Translations under genes and position numbers: made by a program
The notes under the pieces: generated by a model
The model's database searches: none
What the model saw: only the letters and a program-made list of their open reading frames with translations
Told to the model about the DNA's origin: nothing
Shown here: positions 15,115 through 23,554 of the stretch, piece after piece
Layout of the letters: the number at the start of each line of letters is the position of its first letter
Position numbering within the stretch: the stretch's first letter is position 1
Assembly: GCA_038252405.1 (NCBI GenBank)
Contig: JBBSAJ010000014.1
Location: forward strand, 1-58,952
DNA length: 58,952 bases
Source of the DNA: DATCDE01 sp038252405
GTDB taxonomy: Bacteria; Actinomycetota; Actinomycetes; Prado026
Direction of reading: 5' to 3'

Positions 15115-16524
15115 TCAGTCCTCATTCTCGGCCTCGGCCTCCACGACCGCTCGTGCGATGCCGCGGGGGCGCCCAGCTCGGATCCAGAAGCGGTACAGCA
15201 CGTAGGCGACCAGACCCGCCGCGGCCAGGGAGACGACGGGGTAGCCGCGGGAGAGGTTCACGACCAGGGTGAAGCCGACGAGCACCGCCCCCAGCAGGCT
15301 CCGAAGCAGCGGCAGCGTACGACCCTCGGTGCGCTCGAAGCGGGCCATCGCCACCAGCCCGACGAAGAAGCTCAGGAAGACCGAGACCGCGTAGAACAGG
15401 ACCAGCTCCTGGTCCTGGGCCCCGGCCGCCAGCACGACGGCGGCGGAGACGACGAGGAAGACCAGCACCGCCCAGTACGGGGTGTGATGACGGTTGGCGA
15501 CGCCGAGGTGCGGGTGCAGGATGCCCTCGGTCCGCCCGTCGGGGTGGGTGCGCCGGGCCAACGCCTTGAGCAGTCCCGGCCCGGCCTGGAAGGACGAGCT
15601 CGCGGCCGCCAGCAGCAGCAGCGAGGTGAACAGCTGGAAGGCAGCGAACAGGTGCTGGCCGACGCTGACCTTGGCGATGTCCGCGACCAGGGTGGAGTCG
15701 GGCTGCGGGATGCCGACGCGCAGGTGGACGGCGATGGCGGTCAGCCCCAGGGTCAGGGTGCCGACGATGCCCAGGGTCAGCCACAAGGTGATCCGCCCAT
15801 AGCGCCGCCGGCCCGCGTCGCTGAGCTGGCCGAGCTGCGCAATCGCCGAGGACGGCGCCTCGACCCCGGTGGCCAGAGCCATGGCGACGGGGAACGCCAG
15901 CAGCACGGCCACGAACGCCGCGTGCCCGGGGGCCGTCGACGCCGGTGCGTGGTGGGCCGGGATCGGCGCGCCGAGGCCGCCGACCAGCACGGCCGCGCCG
16001 AGAGCCACGAAGGCGATCGTCATCACGGCGAAGACCGTCCGGCCCAGGTGCCCGAACCAGGTCAGCCCGCCGACGGCGACCAGCGCCACCAGCGCCAGCG
16101 GGATTCGCAGCGGGGCAACGGAGGGCACGTAGGCGATGATCGCCGAAGCCGCCGCGGACACACTGATCGCGATGGTGAGCACGAAGTCGACGATCAGCGC
16201 CCCGATCGGGATGAACGCCCACGCCTCACCGAACGCCGTGCCGGCCGCTGCTGCGGCTCCTCCACCCTCGGGGAACCGAGCCACCAGCTCGTGGTAGTTG
16301 CTGATCACCAAAGCGATCAGCGCGACCACCAGCGTCATCGTCGGCAGCAGCAGCGCCAAGTCGCCGTTCAGCGCGCGCAACGCCGCCTCGATCGCGTAGG
16401 CGACCGAGGAGACCGGGTCAGCCATCACCGCGAAGGCGAAGGCCAGCAACAGCACCGGCCCGCTGTACAGAAACCCCCGCGCCCTGCCGCCCGCCGGCCC
16501 GGTCGTGTCGCCGGTCTGTCGCAT
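15115..16524 (-). CDS. APC superfamily amino acid permease
   Basis: A 469-residue membrane protein with about 12 helices. The first helix reads VMADPVSSVAYAIEAAL, similar to the unwound TM1 of APC transporters, and an early loop contains ELVARFPEGGG, the conserved segment before TM3. The remainder is repeated hydrophobic spans with short loops; the last helix ends near VLYRFWIRAGRP. ATG 16524 has GGGAG just upstream. It is first in a two-gene unit with the aminopropyltransferase-like protein and divergent from an amidase, suggesting linked amine or amide metabolism. Substrate unproven. Confidence 0.85.
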   Translation of the reverse strand: MRQTGDTTGPAGGRARGFLYSGPVLLLAFAFAVMADPVSSVAYAIEAALRALNGDLALLLPTMTLVVALIALVISNYHELVARFPEGGGAAAAAGTAFGEAWAFIPIGALIVDFVLTIAISVSAAASAIIAYVPSVAPLRIPLALVALVAVGGLTWFGHLGRTVFAVMTIAFVALGAAVLVGGLGAPIPAHHAPASTAPGHAAFVAVLLAFPVAMALATGVEAPSSAIAQLGQLSDAGRRRYGRITLWLTLGIVGTLTLGLTAIAVHLRVGIPQPDSTLVADIAKVSVGQHLFAAFQLFTSLLLLAAASSSFQAGPGLLKALARRTHPDGRTEGILHPHLGVANRHHTPYWAVLVFLVVSAAVVLAAGAQDQELVLFYAVSVFLSFFVGLVAMARFERTEGRTLPLLRSLLGAVLVGFTLVVNLSRGYPVVSLAAAGLVAYVLYRFWIRAGRPRGIARAVVEAEAENED

Positions 16525-16701
16525 CGAGCTCCCGAGATGGACGCCGAGTAGGACGCGGTGACGGCACTCGTCCGACCCCCCTGATCGACCTTACGGCGTC
16601 CGCCTGGCAGCCGCCGACATGCCTCGCGGTTCGACGTGTGGTGGAGCTGGCCCACCGGCCGGATCACGCCCCGCTCGGTCAGCCATGCCAAGGTGAGCCC
16701 C

Positions 16702-18126
16702 GTGACCACTCCCACTCCCACAGCTGCCGAGCAGGTCGACCGGCTGCTCGACCGGATCGCCTCCGTCGACGCCTCCGGCCCGACGCTGCGCTCGGTGATC
16801 GAGACCAACCCGGATGCCCGCGGGATCGCCGAAGCTCTCGACGAGGAACGCCGTGACGGTCGGGTCCGCGGGCCGCTGCACGGCGTCGCGGTCCTGGTGA
16901 AGGACAACATCGACACAGCGGACCGCATGCTGACGACCGCGGGGTCCCTGGCACTGACCGCGAACCGTCCGCTCGCCGACGCACCGGTCGTCGCCCGGCT
17001 GCGAGCGGCCGGACTGGTGCTGCTCGGCAAGACGAACCTCAGCGAATGGGCCAACCTCCGGTCCCCGCACTCCTCCAGCGGGTGGAGCGCGCGCGGCGGC
17101 CAGACCGTCAACCCGTGGGACACCAGCCGCAGCCCGGGCGGTTCGTCGTCCGGCTCCGGGGTCGCGGTGGCCGCGGGGTTGACACCGCTCGCCGTCGGGA
17201 CCGAGACCGACGGCTCGATCGTGTGCCCCGCCTCGCTCAACGGCGTGGTCGGGATCAAGCCGACCGTCGGCCTGCTGCCGGGCGCCGGGATCGTGCCGAT
17301 CGCGCACAGCCAGGACACCGCGGGGCCGATGGCCCGCACCGTGCGGGACGCCGCGGCCCTGCTCGAGGTGCTGTCCGGCCGGTCCGGTCTCGTCGACGCG
17401 TGCACCGTCGAGGCGGCGGCCGCGGGCCTGGACGGCGTCCGCATCGGCGTGGCGCGGGCATCCTTCGGCGCGCACGTCGGAACCGACACCGTGGCCGAGC
17501 GCTCCCTCACCCTGCTGTCCGCCGCTGGCGCGACCCTGGTGGACCCCGCGGACCTGCCCACCTTCCCGTCGTACGACGCCGGGGACGACGAGCTCAGCGT
17601 GCTGTTGCACGAGCTCAAGCACGACCTGTCCGCCTACCTGGCCGGCCGCCCCGAGGGCACCCCGCGCAGCCTCGCCGAGCTGATCGCGTTCAACCAGGTC
17701 CACGCGGGCGCCGAGCTGGCCTGGTTCGGCCAGGAGTTCTTCGAACAGGCCGAGCGGCTGGGCGGGCTCGACGACCCGGCCTACCTGACCGCCCTCGAGC
17801 GGGGCCGGCGCCGGGCCAGGGCCGAAGGCATCGACGCGGCGGTGGCCCAGCACGCTCTGCAGGCCTTTGTGGCGCCCGCCTACTCCCCCGCCTGGAAGAT
17901 CGACCAGGTCAACGGCGACCAGATGACCGGCGGCCACGTCACCACGCTGCCCGCGATCGCCGGGTACCCGCTGCTGTCCGTGCCCATGGGGCTCGTCCAC
18001 GGCCTGCCGGTCGGTCTCGCCGTGTTCGGCCCGGCCGGCAGCGAGGCGGTCCTGATCCGCATCGCTCACGTCGTGGAGCAACGGCTCGGCCTGGCCCGCG
18101 ACAGCGCGCTGGTCCCACCGGCCTGA
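16702..18126 (+). CDS. amidase (amidase signature family)
   Basis: A 474-residue hydrolase that cleaves carboxamides. The Ser-cisSer-Lys triad is visible: Lys in VAVLVKDNIDTAD, cis-Ser in SPGGSSSGSGVAVAAG, and the nucleophile Ser in GTETDGSIVCPAS. The remaining core motif GVVGIKPTVGLLPGAGI and the C-terminal ITTLPAIAGYP-like stretch (VTTLPAIAGYPLLSVPMG) are typical for AS-family enzymes close to GatA-like or peptide amidases. GTG 16702 is preceded by AAGGTGA; the upstream extension to 16636 lacks homology. No signal peptide, so cytoplasmic. The substrate is unknown; it is not gatA, since no gatB/gatC is nearby and the context is a transporter. Confidence 0.92.
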   Translation: MTTPTPTAAEQVDRLLDRIASVDASGPTLRSVIETNPDARGIAEALDEERRDGRVRGPLHGVAVLVKDNIDTADRMLTTAGSLALTANRPLADAPVVARLRAAGLVLLGKTNLSEWANLRSPHSSSGWSARGGQTVNPWDTSRSPGGSSSGSGVAVAAGLTPLAVGTETDGSIVCPASLNGVVGIKPTVGLLPGAGIVPIAHSQDTAGPMARTVRDAAALLEVLSGRSGLVDACTVEAAAAGLDGVRIGVARASFGAHVGTDTVAERSLTLLSAAGATLVDPADLPTFPSYDAGDDELSVLLHELKHDLSAYLAGRPEGTPRSLAELIAFNQVHAGAELAWFGQEFFEQAERLGGLDDPAYLTALERGRRRARAEGIDAAVAQHALQAFVAPAYSPAWKIDQVNGDQMTGGHVTTLPAIAGYPLLSVPMGLVHGLPVGLAVFGPAGSEAVLIRIAHVVEQRLGLARDSALVPPA

Positions 18127-18175
18127 CCTGCCGAAGGACCTCAAGTGGACCACCGGACCGGTCGATGGCTGCCCC

Positions 18176-18598
18176 GTGGGTCTCTTCGCGATCGCCGCCA
18201 GCGAGGTCATCCGTCCAGCAGCGATCCTGAACGAGCGCACCGCGGCTGACGTCCTGGCCTGGATGCAGAACAACAGCGTGGATGCCGGAGGCCAGTGGCT
18301 GCCGACGGCCTCGCTCTGGCAGCGCTACGACGCCCCCTGGGACGGCGTGGACGACCGTGGCGCCGCTCGGCTCCTCGGCTCCATCGCCGTCGTCTACGGC
18401 CAGCCGGGGCGACACGAGATCACCATCTACAAGGTCACCATCACCCAGCGCGGCGTCGACGACGGCTGGGACGTCGAGCGGTTGTGCGACGAGGCGCTCG
18501 CCAGCGTCGGGCTCAGTCTCGCCACCGTGCCGCGCGCCCAGCTCTACCCGCCGCCGGCCCGCGACCCCTTCCACGTCCCGGCCGCCCCGCACCCGTAG
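18176..18598 (+). CDS. hypothetical protein
   Basis: A 140-residue protein, not recognised. It is soluble, with an aromatic patch LWQRYDAPWDGVDD, a beta-rich centre (GSIAVVYGQPGRHEITIYKVTIT) and a Pro-rich C-terminal tail. The start GTG at 18176 has no clear ribosome site; internal alternatives are absent before the conserved-looking core. It follows the amidase by 49 bp in the same direction and may be cotranscribed. Composition and codon use match neighbouring genes, so it is probably real. Confidence 0.6.
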   Translation: MGLFAIAASEVIRPAAILNERTAADVLAWMQNNSVDAGGQWLPTASLWQRYDAPWDGVDDRGAARLLGSIAVVYGQPGRHEITIYKVTITQRGVDDGWDVERLCDEALASVGLSLATVPRAQLYPPPARDPFHVPAAPHP

Positions 18599-18619
18599 CA
18601 CCGGGCGACATCAAGCCGG

Positions 18620-19696
18620 CTAGGGACGGATCACCCCGGACTGGCGCGCCGACTTGTGGATCGCTTTCCAGCGCGCCTTCTCGGCCAGCCGGATCCTGGC
18701 ATCCGTGCGGCCCGCCATCCAACGGGCCTCGCGCCCCAGCTTGCGCCAGGACTCCAGGCGTCGAGCCGGTAGCTCGCCGTCGTCGACCGCCACGAGCACC
18801 GCACAGCCGGGCTCCGTGGCGTGCGAGCAGTCGCTGAAGCGGCAGTGCGCGGCCAGTGCCTCGATGTCCTGGAAGACCTGCCCGAGCCCCTCCTCGACGT
18901 CCATCAGACCCACGCCACGGAGGCCGGGGGTGTCGATGAGCAGGCCACCGCCCGGCAGGGACACCAGCTCACGGCGGACGGTGGTGTGCCGACCCTTCCC
19001 GATCGCGCCGATGTCGGACACGGCCTGCCGGTCCGTGCCAAGCAGCCCGTTCACCAGGGTCGACTTGCCGACCCCCGACTGCCCCAGCAGCGCCAGCGTC
19101 CGGTCGGGACCAGCAAGGTCCGCGAGCTCCGGCATCCCCTCCCCCGTGACCGCGCTCACGACCAGCACCGGCACGCCGGGGGCCGCGCCGGCCACGTCGG
19201 CGGCGATGTCGGCCGCGTCGGTCACCAGATCGGCCTTGGTGAGGACGACGGCCGTCTGGGCCCCGCTCTCCCAGGCCAGGGCCAGCAGCCGCTCGATGCG
19301 ACCGAGGTCCGGTTCGACCGACAACGACGCCACCACGACCACTACGTCGACATTGGCGGCGAGGACCTGCCCGTACGACGTCCGCGACGAGGAGGCTCGC
19401 ACCACCGCCGTCCGACGGGGCAGCAGCCACTCGACCGTCTCCCGCCGGTCCGGCCAGTGCCGGACCATCGCCCAGTCCCCCGTGCAGGGCCCGGAGACGG
19501 GGTCCTCCGCGATCTCCTCGAGCAGGTCGCCGCCGAAGGTCACGCGCAGCGCGCCGCCCTCGGCCAGCACGTCGCACGCCGCACGGTCCACCGCGACCAC
19601 CCGGGCGGGGGCCAGTCCCGGCGGGAACGCCGAGGCGGCCTCGGCCCACCGGTCGTCCCAGCCGAGGGCCCGCAGCGCCCTCACGTCGTCCGTCAC
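18620..19696 (-). CDS. rsgA: ribosome small subunit-dependent GTPase A
   Basis: Circularly permuted GTPase of 358 residues that checks late 30S assembly. After an N-terminal OB-fold region the G motifs come in permuted order: G4 as VVLTKADL, G1 GQSGVGKSTLVN, G2 region GRHTTVRRELV, G3 DTPGLRG. A C-terminal zinc knuckle has C-x4-C-x-H-x4-C spacing in CRFSDCSHATEPGC. The frame is open back to 19927 but that part is the shadow of the divergent gene; GTG 19696 lies 7 nt behind TACCGT, fitting a leaderless start. It converges with the hypothetical gene at 18176 and diverges from the acyl-CoA dehydrogenase. Confidence 0.95.
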   Translation of the reverse strand: MTDDVRALRALGWDDRWAEAASAFPPGLAPARVVAVDRAACDVLAEGGALRVTFGGDLLEEIAEDPVSGPCTGDWAMVRHWPDRRETVEWLLPRRTAVVRASSSRTSYGQVLAANVDVVVVVASLSVEPDLGRIERLLALAWESGAQTAVVLTKADLVTDAADIAADVAGAAPGVPVLVVSAVTGEGMPELADLAGPDRTLALLGQSGVGKSTLVNGLLGTDRQAVSDIGAIGKGRHTTVRRELVSLPGGGLLIDTPGLRGVGLMDVEEGLGQVFQDIEALAAHCRFSDCSHATEPGCAVLVAVDDGELPARRLESWRKLGREARWMAGRTDARIRLAEKARWKAIHKSARQSGVIRP

Positions 19697-19703
19697 GCCT
19701 TCG

Positions 19704-19709
19704 ACGGTA
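19704..19709 (-). promoter_or_regulatory. -10 box TACCGT, probable leaderless start of rsgA
   Basis: TACCGT on the minus strand ends 7 nt before GTG 19696. The 72-bp divergent gap also has TGTGAT (19757-19762) 6 nt before the ATG of the opposite gene, a weaker candidate. Confidence 0.5.
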
Positions 19710-19768
19710 GGCGCCCTGACCTTGCCGGTCCACGGGATATCGGCCCGACGAAGTGGTGTGATCGAGGC

Positions 19769-21391
19769 ATGGCAACGACCCACGAGGTCTTCAACCAGGC
19801 ACCTCCGCTGGAGGGCTACGACGTGTTCGGCGCCGACGCTGCACTGCGCGAGGCGGTGCAGCGGCACGGCGCCGCTGAGTCCGCCGAGGGGCTGGGCGAG
19901 CTGGGCCGGCTGGCCGGATCGACCCACGCGCAGCGGCTGGGCCGGCTGGCCAACGACAACCCACCGGTGCTACGCAGCCACGACCGGTACGGTCACCGCA
20001 TCGACGAGGTGGAGTTCCACCCCGCCTGGCACGAGCTGATGGCCACGGCCACGGCGCACGGACTGCACGCCACCCCGTGGGTGTCCGAGCAGAAGGGCGC
20101 CCACGTCACCCGGGCGGCCGGCTTCCTCGTTTGGAGCCAGGCCGAGGCCGGTCACGGCTGCCCGGTGTCGATGACCTACGCCGCGGTCCCGGCGCTTCGG
20201 GCCGACCCCGGCCTCACCGACGAGTGGGTCCCTCGGCTGGCTCGGCAGGGCTACGACGGCACGCTCGGTGACCCGGCGGCCAAGCCGGGCTGCATCGCCG
20301 GCATGGCCATGACCGAGAAGCAGGGCGGGTCCGACGTCCGGGCGAACACCACCGTGGCCGCACCCACCGGGACGGATGGCGAGTACCGGCTCACCGGCCA
20401 CAAGTGGTTCTGCTCGGCGCCGATGAGCGACGTGTTCCTGACGCTGGCCCAGACCCCCGGCGGGCTGACCTGCTTCGTGCTGCCCCGCGTGCTGCCGGAC
20501 GGCACCCGCAACACCTTCGAACTGCAGCGGCTGAAGGACAAGCTGGGCAACCGGTCCAACGCCTCCGCCGAGATCGAGCTGGACGGCACCCTGGCCCGCC
20601 GGCTCGGCGACGAGGGCCGCGGGGTGCGGACGATCGTCGAGATGGTGGCCGCGACCCGGCTGGACTGCGTGCTGGGCAGCGCCGCGCTCATGCGGCAGGC
20701 GGTGGCGCAGGCCACCCACCACGCGGCTCACCGCAGCGCCTTCGGCCGCCGGCTGGCCGACCAGCCGCTGATGGCCAACGTGCTGGCCGACCTGGCCGTG
20801 GAGTCCGAGGCCGCCACCGCGCTGGCGATCCGGCTGGCCGCCGCGGTCGACGACGGCGAGGATGCGTTCCGTCGGCTCGCCGTCCCGGTGGCCAAGTACT
20901 GGGTGACCAAGCGCACCCCCGCCGTGGTGGGCGAGGCGCTGGAATGCCTCGGCGGCAACGGCTACGTCGAGGAGTCCGGAATGCCCCGGCTGTACCGGGA
21001 GGCCCCGGTCAATGCGGTGTGGGAGGGGTCCGGCAACGTAGTTGCGCTCGACGTGCTGCGCGCGTTGCAGCGAGAGCCGGCGGCGCTGGACGCCTTCCTG
21101 GCCGAGATCGGCCTCGCTCGTGGTGCGGACCGACGGCTGGACCAGGCGGTCACCGACGTGCTGCAGTCGCTGGCCGACCTCGCCGACCTCGAGCATCGGG
21201 CCCGGCGGCTGGTCGAGCGGATGGCGCTGGTCCTCCAGGGCTCCCTGCTGGCCCGCTACGCCCCGCCCGCGGTGGCCGACGCGTTCTGCGCCAGCCGGCT
21301 CGCGGGCGACGCCGGGATGGGTTTCGGCACGCTTCCCCGGGGTACCGACACGGAGGCGATCGTGGCCAGGGCCACACCGTCGCTCGAGTAG
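19769..21391 (+). CDS. AidB-type acyl-CoA dehydrogenase
   Basis: A flavoprotein of 540 residues close in length and motifs to E. coli AidB, the alkylation-response member of the acyl-CoA dehydrogenase family with isovaleryl-CoA activity. AidB-like marks are the extended N-terminus (VFNQAPPLEGYDVF), MAMTEKQGGSDVRANTT in place of the plain MTEPGAGSD motif, GHKWFCSAPMSD, and ECLGGNGYVEESGMPRLYRE near the FAD end. The C-terminal about 110 residues form the extra helical domain that in E. coli binds DNA. ATG 19769 is the only sensible start. It is followed by a small hairpin and the trehalose operon. Confidence 0.92.
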   Translation: MATTHEVFNQAPPLEGYDVFGADAALREAVQRHGAAESAEGLGELGRLAGSTHAQRLGRLANDNPPVLRSHDRYGHRIDEVEFHPAWHELMATATAHGLHATPWVSEQKGAHVTRAAGFLVWSQAEAGHGCPVSMTYAAVPALRADPGLTDEWVPRLARQGYDGTLGDPAAKPGCIAGMAMTEKQGGSDVRANTTVAAPTGTDGEYRLTGHKWFCSAPMSDVFLTLAQTPGGLTCFVLPRVLPDGTRNTFELQRLKDKLGNRSNASAEIELDGTLARRLGDEGRGVRTIVEMVAATRLDCVLGSAALMRQAVAQATHHAAHRSAFGRRLADQPLMANVLADLAVESEAATALAIRLAAAVDDGEDAFRRLAVPVAKYWVTKRTPAVVGEALECLGGNGYVEESGMPRLYREAPVNAVWEGSGNVVALDVLRALQREPAALDAFLAEIGLARGADRRLDQAVTDVLQSLADLADLEHRARRLVERMALVLQGSLLARYAPPAVADAFCASRLAGDAGMGFGTLPRGTDTEAIVARATPSLE

Positions 21392-21397
21392 GGGGCG

Positions 21398-21412
21398 GGC
21401 ACGAACCGTGCC
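21398..21412. terminator. short perfect hairpin between the aidB-like gene and glgX
   Basis: GGCACG-AAC-CGTGCC, a 6-bp stem with 3-nt loop, starts 7 nt after the TAG stop. No U-tract follows. It could end the aidB-like transcript or be an operator for glgX; the sequence alone does not decide. Confidence 0.35.
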
Positions 21413-21448
21413 AGGATCGCTCCCGGACCTCTCCCGGAAGGCGGCTTC

Positions 21449-23554
21449 ATGCAGGTGTGGCCCGGAACGCCGTACCCACTCGGCGCGACCTTCGACGGTG
21501 CCGGCACGAACTTCGCGTTGTTCTCCGAGGTGGCCACGGGTGTCGAGCTGTGCCTGTTCGACGATCGCGGGCACGAGCGGCGGGTGCCGCTCACCGAGCT
21601 GGACGGCTTCATCTGGCACGGCTACCTGCCGACCGTGAGCCCAGGGCAGCGCTACGGGTTCCGGGTCAGCGGGCCGTACGCGCCCGAGCACGGGCACCGC
21701 TGCAACCCGGCCAAGCTGCTGCTGGACCCCTACGCCAAGGCCATCGAGGGCCAGCCGGACTGGGACGAGGCGCTGTTCGGCTACCGGTTCGCCGACCCGG
21801 GCCGGCGCAACCTCAAGAACAGCGGCCGGCACGCCATGAAGTCGGTGGTGGTCAACCCCTTCTTCGACTGGCAGGAGGACCGGCACCCGCGGCGGCCGTA
21901 CCACGAGACGGTCATCTACGAGGCCCACGTCAAGGGGCTGACGATGACCCACCCCGAGCTGCCCCGCGAGATCCGCGGCACCTACTCGGCGCTGGGCCAC
22001 CCGGTGCTCATCGACCACTTCCGCTCGCTCGGGGTGACCGCGGTGGAGCTCATGCCGGTCCACCAGTTCGTCCAGGACCACCACCTGGTCGAACAGGGAC
22101 TGTCCAACTACTGGGGCTACAACACGATCGGGTTCTTCGCCCCGCACAACGGCTACTCGGCCTACGGCCAGCGCGGCCAGCAGGTGCAGGAGTTCAAGGC
22201 GATGGTCCGCTCACTGCACGCCGCCGGCATCGAGGTGATCCTGGACGTCGTCTACAACCACACCGCCGAGGGCAGCGAGATGGGGCCGACACTGTCCTTC
22301 CGCGGCATCGACAACGCGTCGTACTACCGGCTGGTGGACGACGACCGGCGGTACTACATGGACACCACGGGCACCGGGAACAGCCTGCTCATGCGCAGTC
22401 CGCACGTGCTCCAGCTGATCATGGACTCGTTGCGGTACTGGGTGCTGGAGATGCACGTCGACGGGTTCCGGTTCGACCTCGCGGCCACTTTGGCCCGCCA
22501 GTTCCACGAGGTGGACCGGCTGTCCGCCTTCTTCGACCTGGTCCAGCAGGACCCGGTCGTCTCCCAGGTCAAGCTGATCGCGGAGCCCTGGGACATCGGC
22601 GAGGGCGGCTACCAGGTGGGCAACTTCCCGCCGCTGTGGACCGAGTGGAACGGCAAGTTCCGCGACACCGTCCGCGACTTCTGGCGGGGAGAGGCGGCCA
22701 CGCTGGCCGAGTTCGCCTCCCGGTTCACCGGCTCCAGCGACCTGTACCAGTCCTCCGGCCGCAACCCGTACGCGTCGATCAACTTCGTGACCGCCCACGA
22801 CGGGTTCACTCTGCACGACCTGGTGTCCTACAACGACAAGCACAACCAGGCCAACGGCGAGGAGAACCGCGACGGCGAGAGCCACAACCGGTCCTGGAAC
22901 TGCGGAGTGGAAGGCCCCACGGACGACCTGGAGGTCCTGGCGCTGCGCGAGAAGCAGAAGCGCAACCTGATGGCCACCCTGCTGCTGTCCCAGGGCGTGC
23001 CCATGCTGCTGCACGGTGACGAGATGGGTCGCACCCAGGGCGGCAACAACAACGGCTACTGCCAGGACAACCCGATCAGCTGGGTGGACTGGTCGGACGC
23101 CGGCGATCACTGGGTCATGCGCGACTTCACCCACCGGCTGGCCAAGCTTCGCCGCGAGCACCCGGTGTTCCGGCGTCGACGCTTCTTCGAGGGGGTCTCC
23201 CCACGCGGTGGCGAGCTCGGCGACATCGCCTGGTTCCGCCCGGGCGGGGAGATCATGACGGACGAGGACTGGAACAACGGCTATGCGAAGTCGCTGGCGG
23301 TCTTCCTCAACGGCGAGGCCATCCCCAGCCGCGACCCGAACGGCCGCGCGGTCCGGGACGACTCGTTCCTGCTGCTGTTCAACGCCCACCACGAGGACCT
23401 CGAGTTCCAGCTGCCCGGGCCCCGCTACGCGACCTCGTGGCTGCGCGAGTTCGACACCGCGTCGCCGTACGAGGGCGACACCCCACCCGTGCCCGCAAGC
23501 GGCCAGGTGCAGGTCGAGGCCCGCTCGATGCAGCTGTTCCGGCGGCAGCTGTGA
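21449..23554 (+). CDS. glgX: glycogen debranching enzyme GlgX/TreX
   Basis: GH13 isoamylase-type enzyme of 701 residues that hydrolyses alpha-1,6 branches, giving linear maltodextrins. An N-terminal CBM48-like module (WPGTPYPLGATFDGAGTNFALFS) precedes the TIM barrel. The catalytic set is visible: DVVYNHTAEG, nucleophile in VDGFRFDLA, acid/base in LIAEPWD, and FVTAHDGFTL holding the transition-state His-Asp. RNLMATLLLSQGVPMLLHGDE closes the barrel. ATG 21449 has GGAAGGCGG before it. Its TGA overlaps the treY GTG, so product flow from debranching to trehalose synthesis is matched by coupled translation. In this setting it is the TreX of a TreXYZ system. Confidence 0.95.
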   Translation: MQVWPGTPYPLGATFDGAGTNFALFSEVATGVELCLFDDRGHERRVPLTELDGFIWHGYLPTVSPGQRYGFRVSGPYAPEHGHRCNPAKLLLDPYAKAIEGQPDWDEALFGYRFADPGRRNLKNSGRHAMKSVVVNPFFDWQEDRHPRRPYHETVIYEAHVKGLTMTHPELPREIRGTYSALGHPVLIDHFRSLGVTAVELMPVHQFVQDHHLVEQGLSNYWGYNTIGFFAPHNGYSAYGQRGQQVQEFKAMVRSLHAAGIEVILDVVYNHTAEGSEMGPTLSFRGIDNASYYRLVDDDRRYYMDTTGTGNSLLMRSPHVLQLIMDSLRYWVLEMHVDGFRFDLAATLARQFHEVDRLSAFFDLVQQDPVVSQVKLIAEPWDIGEGGYQVGNFPPLWTEWNGKFRDTVRDFWRGEAATLAEFASRFTGSSDLYQSSGRNPYASINFVTAHDGFTLHDLVSYNDKHNQANGEENRDGESHNRSWNCGVEGPTDDLEVLALREKQKRNLMATLLLSQGVPMLLHGDEMGRTQGGNNNGYCQDNPISWVDWSDAGDHWVMRDFTHRLAKLRREHPVFRRRRFFEGVSPRGGELGDIAWFRPGGEIMTDEDWNNGYAKSLAVFLNGEAIPSRDPNGRAVRDDSFLLLFNAHHEDLEFQLPGPRYATSWLREFDTASPYEGDTPPVPASGQVQVEARSMQLFRRQL